Shown: positions 1 to 12,132 of the stretch, in pieces
How positions within the stretch are numbered: the stretch's first letter is position 1
Layout of the letters: the number at the start of each line of letters is the position of its first letter
Assembly: GCA_028752905.1 (NCBI GenBank)
Contig: JAQNBH010000012.1
Coordinates: 24,685,816 to 24,749,815 of the forward strand
DNA: 64,000 nucleotides
Direction of reading: 5' to 3'
From: Cladorhizidae sp. MBARI D1340-BT2
Lineage: Eukaryota > Porifera > Demospongiae > Poecilosclerida > Cladorhizidae
The notes under the pieces: model-generated
The model's database searches: none
What the model saw: only the letters and a program-made list of their open reading frames with translations
Told to the model about the DNA's origin: nothing
Position numbers and translations under genes: made by a program

Positions 1-121
1 CTTTTGGGTTTTGCTCGCTGTTTTACAATATTAACGATGAATTTAATTTATTAGGTACCTTGAGTTCTCAGCACAGAAGAGAGGCAGTGACGGCTCGAAA
101 GAAAGGTTTGTATTTAGAAGT

Positions 122-517
122 TTGTACAATACAGTGTTAACTATTCCTTTTAAACTGGTAGGACAAAAACGCCGGCATGAAGACAGTGGGCTGAGGGAGC
201 TTGCTGCAATCTTCCAACCAGCAGAGAAGCGTGCAGCTGAGAGGGAGGAGCGTGCTGCAGAGAGGGAAGCAGAACTGCAAGCGAAGGAGCTAGCACTAGA
301 GGCGAAGAGGAGGGAAAGGGAAGAGAAGCACGAGGAACGCATGATGGCCATGTTCAGCAGTATTATCCTCCACCATCCACGTACCCTCCTAATAGTTTCC
401 ACACTTCTCTTCCCCCCCCACCAACCCATTCCCCTTGCACTTTTCCCATCTCAACCACCACCACCAACTTATTTTTCATCTCCTAACTTCCCTCACCACT
501 ATTCACCTTCACCATAG
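122..517 (+). CDS. C-terminal part of a coiled-coil protein (3' exon, partial)
   Basis: An open frame ends at a TAG at 515-517. Its middle is a strongly charged helix rich in repeated Ala-Glu-Arg (AEREERAAEREAE type) that should form a coiled coil of about 45 residues. A low-complexity Pro/Ser/His tail follows. The upstream codons read as a plausible exon start after a CAG near 134, so the annotated ATG is probably not the true start and the rest of the gene lies left of the window. This layout is common in the C-termini of Myb/SANT- or MADF-type DNA-binding proteins that accompany Harbinger transposons, but no such domain is visible here. The assignment is therefore only 'coiled-coil C-terminus'. 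It could be a host gene or a transposon accessory gene. Confidence 0.45.
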   Translation: MYNTVLTIPFKLVGQKRRHEDSGLRELAAIFQPAEKRAAEREERAAEREAELQAKELALEAKRREREEKHEERMMAMFSSIILHHPRTLLIVSTLLFPPHQPIPLALFPSQPPPPTYFSSPNFPHHYSPSP

Positions 518-729
518 CTTATTATTGTGTTATTCAATTTTATTTATATACTATGATAAACCATTCTGATCTGCTAATTGTTGTCTCTTCTCCCATCTAG
601 TTTTCTTTGTCTTTTCATGACCTCTCCTGAATAAGTCATCATCGAATTTGCTCATCCAGAGTTCTTGGTTGCAATCCGTGCTCGATACCCAATAGTTTGG
701 TTGACTCCACACTCCACTTCTTTACTTTT
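518..729. other. AT-rich 3' flank, no gene seen
   Basis: This is the short 3' flank of the coiled-coil ORF. It is AT-rich with no recognisable coding sequence. Confidence 0.4.
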
Positions 730-1310
730 CTTCTAAAATTAATTACTTCTTAGTTTCAGCTCTGGTAACACCAGTCACCACTCATCAGAAAGTCGGCCAG
801 TTCAGGAGTATCCGGATAAACCCAGTAACACCAACATTGCCAAACTTTTTGACACAGCCTTTGCTTCCACTTCTAGTGAAATGTTAGCCAATGGATACAA
901 CACAGTATCCCCATGAGCAAATCCTATCACCACAGCCTCATCTTTCTTCATCTTGTGCCTTGTATGATGTACCAGTATTCCGAAGCATCCTTTAACAAGA
1001 AGAATATCGCTTACTGATTGAGTTTGTCTGGCCACAATCTGATATCTTTAATTGCTCAGTACACTGAAGTATTGTTCAAAGTATGTGTCTACCTCAAATC
1101 GTGACCCACATTTTCCGTCCTCCTTTACGCATGGTTTCATTACAGCATTCTCAGGCAACTCTGCAACCTCCCTGCCTGTTGCAGGGGCAGTTGCAAAAAC
1201 AGCCACAAAGACTCTCCCTGACACTCATTGTTGCCTTTGCTCCAGTATGATTCGTAACATTCTAGCTAGTTCGCTTTCTTCACCAAGCCCACCTTGACAA
1301 CCAGTCCTGC
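730..1310 (-). mobile_element. Ty3/gypsy-like retrotransposon remnant (Gag end and aspartic-protease region)
   Basis: On the minus strand, 1035-802 encodes a stretch around AHGDTVLYPLANISLEVE, followed by a VLLG-type segment and, in a shifted frame, PELADFL and VTRAET. This order (cysteine-containing start, FAHGDT..YPL, VLLG, PEL, VTRA) matches the pepsin-like protease region of many marine-invertebrate gypsy Gag-Pol proteins. Upstream on the same strand (about 1310-1040) a broken frame could be the end of Gag. Frameshifts and stops interrupt it. No reverse transcriptase, integrase or LTR was recognised nearby. It is a dead fragment. Confidence 0.5.
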
Positions 1311-3008
1311 CCTAGTTTCCATAGCTGTGTAGTCAGCAAATAATTCCTTGTAGCCAGTGCCTCTTCTTTTTGTCATATGAAATTTATCCTCTGGGCTTAG
1401 ATACTAAACTAGTTGTCGAAATCTCACTGCTGCCACCAAATATTCCTTTTGCGGCCAACAAAGGCAAGCAGCTAGTTAAAACGGCTAAACTGAAAAAGTC
1501 TAAATTGTTAGATACTTAAGTGATAGAGATGTGCACAAAAGAAACATGATAAGATGCCATTGTTGACTGGTAGGTAACATCTTCACATTTCAAGATTAAT
1601 TTGGCATTGTTTAAGTATCTTGCTACAACTTCCTAAAAAAAGGTTTGAACAAGCGTTTTATCATGGTTGGACAAAGAACACGCAGCTGGTATCTTTTGAG
1701 GTACATGGTTGATGGTGGTGTTCCTTCACACTGTCACTGCATATGAATCTTTGTTTGGATTTCAAATATATCCAAACAACACAGAGTTCAAACTCCATTA
1801 GGTTTCTCATAAGCATATATTCTCAAGAGAACCTATCTCTATGTTTGGTAAACATGACTACACCTTTCATTACGGGAAACACTCGACCTATATCAAATTT
1901 AAATCGAAAATAGAAAAATTTCCATACTAGTTGACATCTCTGCCAAGCCCTAGCCCTAGCCTTCTATGTGCATAGTATTAGATGCAGTTAATATTAGTAG
2001 CGTATTGTTTGTATAGATGCAAGTTTTGTGGTCAAAGTATCTGTATCTGCTGGTGATTAGCACTGATTACAGCTGTTAATTGTCTCTGTAATATAGAGAG
2101 TACGTGTTGTGACTAAAATGACCCTGAATACCACTCTCTATACTAGGAATAAGGGTTCTGACCACCCAACTCCTTCCCACCATATCCACCACTGATATAG
2201 AAGGAGTAACCATGTCACTCTCCATCACAGCATCCAGTTGTATCTAGATCTGGCCCTAGTCACAATGCCACCGCCCCTGAAGTCTAAACTAATCAACTGC
2301 TTAAGGGAGTAAAGATGTCCAAGCAGCCAAAAGAAGATCTACTATGTAGAGAACCAGCTAACAGAACAAGTTTCTAATGGAATGCTAATAGATAACAATT
2401 TACATTCAGTTTTTTATACAGCAATTTTACTACTCCATACGGCTTCTAAATCGTCTACTTCTGTAGGTCTTCGTTGTGCTGCTTGGTGATGTAATTATCC
2501 ATTCTGCATGAATTTCATCAGATGAAAAATCAAAGAACGTTCTGTGAACTTTTCAACTTCAACAGATTTAGCAATCATATCTTTTCCATAGTGGCCAACC
2601 ACAAATAGAACCTTCTCCATGTACAATCCGAACAATCAAATTTGGAAGCTTCCTATTATTAAAGCTGCTAAAGGATGATACTACACCTTGAGTGCAAAAA
2701 CCGCTTTTGATGTTGCTTGTCAGGTCATTATGAAATGGTTTAGCTATTTTTTCTCCAGAAGCATTTAACGTTTTCCATTGTAATGTTCATTTCAGTAGCT
2801 GCCTCTATATCCTCACCTTCAACAAGACCTAGTTTGCTACAGGAGTTGCAGCAACAGTCAGTGTTAGTTGTGTAGACTCGACTAGGCTTGATATTGCAGT
2901 CAGACCTTGAAGGGGTCTGCTCAACTTAGTTACTTGAGGTAGAGCATAATCTAACATAACTGCACATGAACATCACTATGGGAGTGAGCTCGCTTTTTCC
3001 CCCGATTG
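1311..3008. other. No intact gene; old repeat debris
   Basis: I see no supported gene in this stretch. Sequences resembling TATAGAGAGTA and ACTCTCTATA occur near 2095 and 2135, and similar ones near 3712 and 3765. They may mark the ends of an old inverted-repeat element. The minus strand around 2440-2790 has short open stretches in shifting frames that look like decayed transposon coding sequence, but I could not name a family. Confidence 0.3.
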
Positions 3009-3155
3009 CCTTATTCCAGTTTTTTTAAAGGCTTCGTTATCCATGTGCCTCCGGTTCTTTGGAGGGGTTTCTCCCTTCCAGCATTTCTTACAGAAAGCAC
3101 CACATTGGTCTTCACTGTACTCAAGCCAGGGGAACAAATCCTACCATTTAATGGT
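3009..3155 (-). pseudogene. TTF-type zinc-finger fragment of a hAT-like transposase
   Basis: The minus strand reads K-W-stop-DLFPWLEYSEDQCGAF, then C-K-K-C and a basic segment. The pattern W-L-x-Y-x-E-D-x-x-G-x-F-C-x-x-C is the start of the TTF/ZNF862-like zinc finger found at the N-terminus of hAT transposases; the intact element at 46993 has the same layout (WLYYDEDSDGAFCKVC). A TAG interrupts the frame and the rest of the domain is not recognisable. It is a remnant only. Confidence 0.45.
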
Positions 3156-4155
3156 GTACATCCTGATACTCACAAGTGGACAAGATTAGAGAGGCACTTT
3201 ACAGAAGTAGCTGGAGATTGAGAGACATATTGCTTTTTAGGAAGTGGTGCTTCTAAGCAATCAGTCTCTGAGCTAATTCGAGTCCCTATCACTAGCATAA
3301 GAAGGTGGCCTTAGGTTAGAAGAGCTCTGACCCCAATGAAAAACACAAGTTTGAATATTTAGCTTTCTAAATACCCTTTAGCTCTATCTGTATACAGAGA
3401 GTTGATCATGGTATGTAATTAATTTTTATATTAGCCAAGTCATGCTGAGTGAGCTGTCCATTTTGCTGAGATGACAAGTATAGAAAGTCATTTAAAAACA
3501 CTTGAAATAGATGACTCACCCTTTTCATGTAGTGGCGTTTTAACACTGACCAAGTCAGCTACTCTGCCTGCTATTTCTCTCTGAAATTACATCAGAATCA
3601 TTCTAAGAAGACCTAGCCCCATCCCCTACGGGGGGAAAAAATACATGGATGGCCTCTATGATGTCTTATGTATCAAGAGAGAGGTGTTATGATTACTTGG
3701 TGCACTCTATATAGAGAGTAGGGTGTTAGGATCATTTTCCGAATAAAAGTAACCCAGAACTCATTCTCTATATATAGTGCACTAAACTGAGCTGGAACTA
3801 TACTCATTTTCCAATTGTTGCCATTGACTAGATACTATGTATCAAAATTCTAATATCAATTTTAATGATGAATCTCTAGCTATAATTTCTCTATTTAAGT
3901 TTTCTTTGTCTATTGACCTTTTCCATACTAATTCTGCGTCTAAATCTGTGGCTGTTGCTGCAAGTGCTTCGTTCCCTTTCGTTGATAAAGGCTACCATGT
4001 GTATTAGAGTGTATATGGACTCCTCCAATGGGTGAAGTAAAATTTAATGGTTTCGTAACATGACAGTCTTCATGAAAGTGCAGTTTCCTCATCTCTAGCT
4101 AGATTCTGTGCTTACCTTTATATGTCACTCTTGCTCGCTTCATGAACTGAAAAGC
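3156..4155. other. Intergenic, no gene seen
   Basis: No supported coding sequence. The stretch contains AT-rich sequence and the TATAGAGAGTA-like motifs noted near 3712 and 3765. Confidence 0.3.
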
Positions 4156-4306
4156 TTAAAAGTCACCATCTGTGTCAGAGCTTGAGTCCATTGCTGTAGG
4201 AGCTACTGTTAGGCGAGGAACAGCAACAACTTTCCATGGCCTTCCAGGTCCTAATTGCACTACCTTAGGCTTTGGTAGCTGGCTAGGCTCCCAAGTCGAT
4301 AGTTAA
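4156..4306 (-). CDS. Possible terminal exon, Pro-rich tail ending in DSSSDTDGDF
   Basis: A 50-codon minus-strand frame ends with TAA at 4158-4156. It encodes a Pro/Val-rich stretch (GPGRPWKVVAVPRL) and an acidic Ser/Asp end (DSSSDTDGDF). Tails like this are common at protein C-termini, and the frame contains no internal stop. No convincing splice acceptor or upstream exon was found. It may be the last exon of an unidentified gene, or chance. Confidence 0.22.
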
Positions 4307-4618
4307 TAATGGAGGAATCACTTTTGACAACACTGCAAGGTAGTTATTTTAGGCTTATCTCGATTATTCTAACTTTGTGCAGTGACAGGATATATTATTC
4401 TAAATAGCATCATTTTGTATTGTTGCATACACGATGGAACAATTTCCATTTGTGTGTCGCAGCAGATTAAGAATTAGACACATAATTAGAGCTTTTACTG
4501 TATGATTATTGGTGTAGGTTTGTGGAATCTATATGTTGGCATCCACCTCCCTTAGTTTATTGATATACATTCACACAAGTAATGCACTCATTGCTTTGCA
4601 TTGCTGTTGTTGCTGTAG

Positions 4619-5137
4619 GTGGTACAAGAACACATGAAGCAGAAGCAGCAGACATCCCTGCATTCACCACCAGTACCAAGGAACAAGTTAGCAACACCAT
4701 CCTCTAGTTGCTTCTGTTGTTATTATCATTCTTGCTGTAGAAATACAAGGCTTTTCTGGACAAAATCCCCATGGGAAAGCGTGGTGGCTTAGATGTTACA
4801 ATAAAGGAACAGGGACATCTACGACGAATTGCTCGAGAATTGGTTTCTTGGGATGACATGCCAGATCTTCTAGGCTTGGACTTGTATCCACATGTGTCGG
4901 ATATCAAGGCTAAATATGAGGACAATCCTTATCAACAAAGGTACTATAAGGCTAAATATTTGTGTTCAACTTGTGGATGTGGTATTAGAGATGCACTCTA
5001 TTTGCAGGAGGGAAGCTCTAGAAGTCTGGAGAAATTCTGCTATCAGCACAACTTTCAAAAGTCTGCTGCACATATGTGTGGAGGGCAATTGGGAGGATAG
5101 TGCCCAGGCCATCATTGATATTATAAAGGAACTTTAA
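4619..5137 (+). CDS. Death-domain protein, C-terminal exons (spliced)
   Basis: Three exons fit: 4619-4686, 4741-4940 and 5008-5137, with GT/AG introns of 54 and 67 nt. The junctions are in phase. The joined product ends at TAA 5135-5137. The second exon gives ...LRRIARELVSWDDMPDLLGL and the third REALEVWRN, then a 'SLLHICVEGNWEDSA' segment and DIIKEL. This is the six-helix death-domain pattern: W-x-x-L/M-x-x-L-L-G-L, RREAL-x-x-W, and the sLL-x-C-x-x-g-n-x-x-x-A last helices. Death domains mediate homotypic binding in apoptosis and innate-immune signalling. The domain lies at the extreme C-terminus. The first exon (GTRTHEAEAADIPAFTTS) is less certain, and earlier exons were not found. An unspliced reading would wrongly truncate the domain. 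Confidence 0.65.
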
Positions 5138-5394
5138 TAATTGGCACGCACAATAATTTTATTATATGTTGACTTACAAATGAATTTAGTCCAGAGAGAA
5201 TATTAATGCATACTTATGTCATTAAAATACTATATAGTAAACCTCAAGAGCAAGTGTCAATGCACATGATGAATCTCGTGTAAATACTTCCATGCCTCTG
5301 TTCCTCTTCACATTTCTAGATTGGCCTATCCACATGTGCTAGTGCTAGTGTACTGCATATAACCAAATTATTGCTGTTCTTTTGTCTATGGTTG

Positions 5395-5600
5395 TGTTGC
5401 ATGCGGTAGGGAGAAGAATCCGGTCCGACCTGGCCACATACATATACAAGAGGTATTGCATGAAGTAGGGAGAAGGGCCGGCCCAGCCTGGCCACATGTG
5501 CAAGAAGTATTGAATGAGGCAGGGAGAAGGGCCTGGCCACACAAGTAAAGTGTATTGAATGAGGTGGGGAGAATGCTATGACCCACCCTGGCCACAGAAG
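5395..5600. repeat. Short degenerate tandem repeat, about 50-60 bp unit, ~3.5 copies
   Basis: Each copy contains TAGGGAGAAG(GGCC), CCTGGCCACA and (AA)GTATTGAATGAGG in the same order. The copies differ by small indels. Open frames on the minus strand here are by-products of the repeat. Confidence 0.6.
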
Positions 5601-6840
5601 TGTAAGAGGTGGCCTGAATAAACATAATAATTGGCTACTTGCTATATATGTGTTACAAAAAAATTAACATTTCAGGGAATTCCTGTTTGCTAAAATGCAT
5701 GAAAATATAATAAAAAATCAGTTGCCAAGGAGCTAGCTTGCTGCAGCACAAGAGCCTGTCGTGTATTTTATGCTGATCAGCATAGGCATCCCTACAATCT
5801 ATACAGTGGGGTAGGAAGGAAAAATATTGGGGGGGGGGCAGATCCTGATCCGAGATAGTTATATGCAACATGTTTGAAGATTCTTTATAATTATAGTTTA
5901 TAATAATTATTCAGAAATGTCCAAAATAGTTTATACGTGTTTCATTAGTTTCAATAAATTCTTTCATAATGCTGTTCAGATCGAGTGCATCAGTTCTGTC
6001 CCGATGTATGTTGAGCATCATGTAAGCGTTGCTGCATCTTCAGAGTATTTCAATGCTCCATTATGAAGTTATGCACCTTTTTGTGCATTCTATTTCACAT
6101 TATCAAGCTATATACAAAATACCATTTGAATCTTGAAGACGGCGCTCCTGCCAAAGGTAAGCGTATCTCCCTAACCGTTCATGATAGAAGTCTGGAAAAG
6201 GACTCTAAATGAAGCTCTCAGTAAGCTTCCAATTACCATAGTTACCACGCAGCCCTGTGCTGTCATCACATGATCTGCGCATCCTGTCAGGCAACCGTCA
6301 TCATTTCGATTTTTACCAAAAAATACCCCCCAAAAACACACTTTTCATGGCTTCTCCTGAAAATCACTGTTTCCGAATCTGGAAATATTCTAACTTGCTC
6401 ATTTTTTAATGTATACAAGATTTTAATATATCATTTGAAAGCCCTTTCCCTGCTCTAAAAAGTGAATGACTAAAACATGTTTAAGTCCATACATGGTGGA
6501 GGTATGCATATGGATATACATACCATGTTTAGAACTTCAGGTTGACCTCTCTTAAAATTCGGTTGTTGTGCTAATGATATTTTTAGCCATTCTAAGCACT
6601 TCCTAAGTGGGAAGTGGTTAGGACTAAGTGGCCATGAGTTAGAATATTTGCCCCTGATACTGAGGTGGGATCCATAACTTCACCTAGGTAGTAGATATGC
6701 AAAATCTGTGCATATCAAAAGAAAGCACATTCAATACACTGCATCTTGATAAAATTTCACCTGCATTGAGAAATAAATTAAAAAGTTATGACAAGTTGTG
6801 TCGACCACCCCAGAAATGGTAAAAGCCTCCCTTAAGTAGC
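5601..6840. other. AT-rich intergenic stretch with a hAT-like end fragment near 5800
   Basis: No gene was seen. Around 5800-5840 the sequence CAGTGGGGTAGGAAGG leads into a G-run, resembling the terminal repeat of hAT-like elements. A related CAGTGGAGTAGGAA in inverted orientation lies next to a C-run near 9165-9180. Confidence 0.3.
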
Positions 6841-8940
6841 TTATGCACTTCTGTAATTAATTTTTTTCAAACTGGGTTGCTTGTTAAAAACATCACAAAT
6901 GGTTTGTATTCGTGTCACTTCTCTAACTGGAATTCCATCCATATTTACCGATTTGATGGCATCTGGAAGGAGCTGAAGGTGGAGCCTCATGTCAATATCC
7001 CTTTGGTAAAGATCAACAATTTCATCAGACAGAGTTACTGGTTTGCCATTATATAGCACTATCAATCAGTAGAGTCTCGATGCTTCTCACAAAGAGTAAA
7101 TTCTTCTGTGTGAACCGTTTTTCGAGATCTCCTTTTATGCTATCGGTTACTTCTAAATACTCTTTTCTGTAAAGGTTCCATAGAACTAAAAGCATGCTCC
7201 TCTGACCCATCATTTAATCTCCTTGGAAGTCGTCGTTGCCTAGGTAATACTGGTTCATCACACTTGTCACTTGCTTCTTCTTTGACAGCCTCAAAAAATG
7301 TTTTGAACATTTCATCATTTCTGTACTTGGTCAGAGCGTGAATGGTGACATTAACTGCAGCAAAGCAATCATCAACAGTAGTATTTACTCCTTGGAATGT
7401 AACTGACAACTGTTCTGTAATACTAAAAATTAGTATAGAAAGCTTCAAGCCAAAGTAGGTTTTATATTTGTCCATAAGTGCCACTAGCTCGACTAGACCA
7501 GTCATCTGAACCATGTTAGGATGCTTCCATAGTTACTTGAATTGACTCATAATTATCAAGAATTGCTTGCATTGCTCCAGTGCTGACTGTCCACCTAGTT
7601 GGGCAAAGACTGCGAATTCCTGATTTAGGTAAGCCACCTTTGAACTTTTTCAAATACTACTTGCCTCTTTGGTGAATATTTTATCAATTGGATGACTTCC
7701 ATAGCAAAATTTAAGGCTTCCTTTATACACTTGTTATTTCTGGCAACATCTTGTAGACACAAATTCACACAGTGAGCAAGACAGTGCACAGAAATAGCAG
7801 ACCTTGTTTCCATCTTGAAATCGTCTGGCAACACCACTAATATGACCCTGAAAATTCCTTGCTCCGTCATATCCCTGACCCCTGCAAAGCTCAAAAGGAA
7901 TGCCTAAAAAAAGTAAGCAATGTTTCAGTGACAAGAAGATACATTCAGCTGTAGTGTGAATGAGGCCAAAGAAATCCTCATAATTTTCTGACACCCATCG
8001 CAGAGTAATAACAAGCTGTTCACGATTGGAAACATCCCTAGTTTCGTCGGCCAAGAGCGAAAACCACCGCTGAGGAAGTAAATCGACAATCATTGAACGT
8101 AACACTTTATGAGCCATTAGCTGATTAATTTTTTCTGGGGACTGATATTTTTTTGGCTTCTACCCAAGCATTTTCATCGAGCACCTGCTTGAGCATAACA
8201 GTCAAATTAGAGCCACCAGCATGGTCATTTCTGACAGAAATACCTTGTCGTACTAAATAATGTAAAGCAGAAAACTGCTTCATCAGACTACTAATTTGGA
8301 TACTATCAGCTTGACTTTGAAGCATTTCAGACACAGGTATAGACCTTGTTGAAATATGAGCTGCTATAAGCATCCCTGTGATCTAGAGAACACTCATGCT
8401 CTTTAAATCGTGTAGTGGCTTTTTCCCAATTAGCTCTACTAAAGACTGATTGGGTTTTTGTGCTCATAACGGTAACCCCTAATTTGTCCGCTGCTTGACA
8501 GTAGTAGCAAAATACTTTTAATGATTCGGAGCAAAAGTGAATCCATGCGAACGACTTGTACCATGATGAGAGAAAGTGCCTTTTCTGAAGATTTCTTCCA
8601 GAACCATAATTTTTTTCTGTTTCGGTTAGCAAAGCTTCATCAGTTGGTTGATTGTCCCTCTGGTACAACACAAACTATTACACACAGTTGAGGTTCTGGA
8701 TGAAGTGGTGGTGCTACCAGTAATAGACTCACTTATGTCAGTATCAGAACACATTTCCTCAGCACTATCAATTGAATCTTCTTTGTCAACCTCTGTCAAA
8801 TTTAATTTAACAGCATAGCAATAAAAAGGGATAACTTAGCAATAACTACTAATAATTATAGCTAACTTGTATACATACCTTCAAGTGGAGGTGCTTCCAC
8901 TGAGGGACGAAAGAAGCTTAAGTGACTGTTGTTCTTTTTT
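6841..8940 (-). pseudogene. Degenerate hAT transposase, ZMYM1-like (TTF zinc finger / DUF4371 type)
   Basis: Read on the minus strand, the order matches 'zinc finger MYM-type protein 1-like' hAT proteins. First is a short exon ending FFRPSVEAPPLE at about 8879, with a GTATGT donor. An intron follows, then an acidic segment (DKEDSIDSAEEMCSDTD). Next is the TTF zinc finger (about 8600-8400: SSWYKSFAWIHFCSES, FCYYCQ, FKEHECSLDHRDA). The catalytic region follows (FSLLADETRDVSNREQL near 8075, with the first conserved Asp, then GYDGARNFQGHISG near 7870), then VHCLAHCVNLCL near 7780. A further helical region runs down to 6841. Several frameshifts separate these blocks, and the C-terminal dimerisation domain was not recognised, so it should be inactive. 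Confidence 0.65.
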
Positions 8941-9039
8941 CAGTCATAGTCACTACTATAGCTATGCATAGTGCACTAAATAGAACATTCTAGCTGCACT
9001 GCATTAGTGTTGTAGAAGTGTTAGCCACATGTAATAGCT

Positions 9040-9190
9040 GTTAGCCTCTGTGAACATAATTTTATGGAGAATATATTGGGGGGTGGGGGGGGGGCACTGC
9101 CCCCCATTGGTAATATTGGGGGGGGGGGGCAGCTGCCCCCCCCCCCCCCCCCCCCGCCCCCCTGTTCCTACTCCACTGCTATATATGCAC
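9040..9190. mobile_element. G/C-run miniature element fragment (hAT-like end)
   Basis: Two poly-G tracts face a long poly-C tract. The right end, read inverted, is GCAGTGGAGTAGGAACAG, similar to the end near 5800. The G-runs and C-runs can pair with each other. The left boundary and target duplication were not resolved. Confidence 0.35.
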
Positions 9191-10106
9191 ATGTAGCATT
9201 AGCGTAAGACAGTAAGTCAAGTTCTGTGAATAGACTACCTCCAAGTCGTAGTACTCTTTGTTTGTGGGTGTGGCTGTGGCAGATTAGGATGATGAGTATA
9301 TCAAAATGTATAACCCATTAGTATACATCACAGCACGTGTGTAATGGGGGTTCCGCTGATATATTTGGGGTTCCATACACTTACATCAGTGGTAGGCCTG
9401 CTCCAACAGGTGCATGCCATACACAAGATGATGGCTAATGATCTCACCGGACGAAAGTCGAGTATGTACATGGTTAATTAAATTTCTCAACAAGATGTCC
9501 GATTGGTCTGTATATACAACATCCCCATATTACCTAGCAACAAACATAATCGGAATTTGGAAGAGCTGACGACAAAAAAAAAAATGAAACTTCATTGAAA
9601 TCCTGTAAAATGGCTTTGTGCTGCATATATATAATTATACCACTTAGTCGCCAACCAAGAACTAATAAAATTTGCATTCATTATTTTCACAATAGAATCA
9701 GTTTGCAGAATCAAACTTACATTGCAGATATTTACTATGTGCATATATATAGAGAGCAACCACAATACTTAAGTATTTTTAACCATTGCACTTGATCCAG
9801 TCTTGAACACGCAGGATCCGAGAATGTCAATATAAATTTGTGGTCTAGATGGGTGCAGTTATTTTGTGACGGGTCGATCACGTCAAATTTCTTTTAGTTC
9901 TTGGAATGGCTCCTTCGTCAAAGTGAAAGGACTGGGAACAATTCCAGGGTAGCATAAATAATTGTGTAGCTTTCCCCTGAACAGCGTTGAGAGATGTGCG
10001 GTCAACTTTATCAGGCAAATCCGCGGGTACCTAGAATCCCAGTCTGGCACAACTCCAGCACAGCCCTAGATACTAAAGGGTGGGACTCGAATGGATTGGG
10101 AATGTC
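9191..10106. other. Intergenic, no gene seen
   Basis: No supported gene. The segment GACTCGAATGGATTGGGAAT just left of 10107 recurs in diverged form right of 12132, suggesting a local duplication around the piggyBac insertion site. Confidence 0.3.
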
Positions 10107-12132
10107 TTAACCCACTCACTGTCACAAGCGTATATATACGCAAAAAGTTGTTTATCAAATTAAAAAACCCATAAAAAATCGTTCAAAGACAGGTCAAGGA
10201 GTCTTCTCCTACGATCGTACCGAATATAAACGCAATTGACGTTCGGTAACTAGGGTATTAATATTGAAAAGTCGGACCCATTCCATAGTGTTGAAGAAGG
10301 CTGTTCGACTGTGGATAAAGTTATTTCTCAGGTTTAGGGCGACGATTTTGGACTTTCTGAGGATGAAAGCAGTGATCAAGAAGGCGATGGCATCTCATCC
10401 TACCTTGGCCAGAGCCGTGTTGACCCTGAAGCTCTGCTAATCGCTTGGCATAATAGTTGCTGATGACCTACCTTCGCGCTTTCACTCGAGGTTACGATCT
10501 AGATGGAGATGAGAATACCAGCGATGAAGAAGGTATTTACAGTCAGTTTAGCTACAGTTTAGCTATATGGAAACTACAATGCTCTTTTAGTTTCCTTGTT
10601 GCGGTAGACCGCGGTAAAATTATTATATTAATTTTGATGCCAATTTATTTTATCCCCTTCAGGTTTGATGCATGAAGCGAAGGATTGGGCAGCTGACAGA
10701 GCTTCATCAACTCTGACACAATCTATTGTTGCTAGCCCTCCTATTGCTGTGATGGCTGCTTCATCACCTTCTCCATTGTTCCTCCTACCAGTATCTGCAA
10801 CTGTAGGTTGTAACATCTGCATCAGGTTCTATGACTTATGTGACGTCTGTAGTCACTCCTATACTATTTCCATCATCATCATTGTCTGTTCCATCATCAT
10901 GCCCTCCTTTATTTTTACCCTCGCACTCTGTGTCCTCTTCTAGTGAAGTATGCACTCCTTCACGACCAGTTGTTCAGCTTAGTCATAGCACTAGGAGTGT
11001 TCGTCATGCTCGAGTTTTTCAGAGTAGTGGTAGTGAAATAGCTTCTAGTGCTTCAAGTTCTGCTCTGCCTTTAACTAGTCCTCTCTTTCTTTCTGGGACT
11101 TCACCTACCAGCATTTCTTTAGCTCCGTCTCCTGCTTCTTCTACTGTTTCCTCATCTAGTACCTTTGATAGTCCCTCCTCTAATTCTCCAGAAAAGGGTG
11201 TTTGCATATATGGTTGAGGCATGCATTCTGAACAGCTATGTTCTAGACTTGCATGTCCTCAGAGCAGATCACCTTGCCAGGGGTTACAAGAAGAGAGATT
11301 TTTTGACCTTCCGGTTGGAGCTAGCTAAGGAATTAGTAGTATGCTTATGCTCACGTCAGCGTACTGGCCGCCCTCGCTCAGTTCATAACGAGCATCTAGA
11401 CCGGCTGAACACCACGCTTGGGCATTGGTCAGCACTAACTGAAAAACAGCAGAGGTGTGTTGTCTGTGTAGCAGTTGGAAACATGTCTGGAATCTCAAAC
11501 CGCCATGAGATCACTTATTTGCAAAGTACCACTGTGTGTCACAAAGAGGGACTGTTTTTTCAAGTACCACACCATGGTGGACTTCAAGTAGTTTCCTAGT
11601 TTTTGCTTCACTTTTTTTAAATTTTACTTTCTATGGTATTTCCATTTTTCTATCTGTTCTATGTGTGTGCTAGATGGCTGTTGTTTTGTATATGCATGTT
11701 TTTTGTTGCTATTGTTGTCCTGTTATGGGAAGATGTAATAAATAATTGTTCATACAACACCAACATGATAACAATATCTTCATCAGAAAATAAATATTAA
11801 AAAATGAAAAATATATGTTATGCAAGTTTTGTGAATACAATGAGTGTGTGCATATATATATATATATATAATATATAATCACATGTTGCATTGTCTAGCA
11901 TCGTCAGAAGTAAGAGCTCTCATTAGGCTGTAATTACATAATGATATTCATCGCATGTGGTCATTGCTTAGCAACCTAAAGTTGACCACAATGTTTGTCG
12001 GCACCAATGCTATCCCATCAACCATGGTTGCTAGGGACTTTAGTGCATTCCTGATTTAATATTGATTTTTATTTGCACCCGAGTCCAATTTAAAAAAAAT
12101 GCTGCCTAAACCCGACGGTGAGAATGGGTTAA
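10107..12132 (+). mobile_element. piggyBac-like element bounded by TTAA
   Basis: TTAA at 10107-10110 is followed by CCCACTCACTGTC. On the right, GACGGTGAGAATGGG is followed by TTAA at 12129-12132. The two ends are imperfect inverted repeats of about 13 bp flanked by TTAA, the signature of piggyBac cut-and-paste elements. Transposase remnants lie inside in the expected order. The total length of about 2.0 kb is short, because the catalytic core is missing. Confidence 0.65.
10341..11599 (+). pseudogene. piggyBac-like transposase remnant, catalytic core deleted
   Basis: The N-terminal part is an acidic segment (DDFGLSEDESSDQEGDG) typical of piggyBac transposases, then a stop. A second acidic exon (DLDGDENTSDEEG) ends at a GT near 10530. 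After an intron, a Ser/Pro-rich linker follows, in two frames, to about 11190. At 11210 the frame jumps directly to the conserved C-terminal part: VEACILNSYVL, then FLTFRLELAKELV, and a cysteine-rich end (CVVC...CHKEGLFF) resembling the CRD zinc-binding tail. The several hundred residues of the DDD catalytic domain are absent. It cannot be active. Confidence 0.6.
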
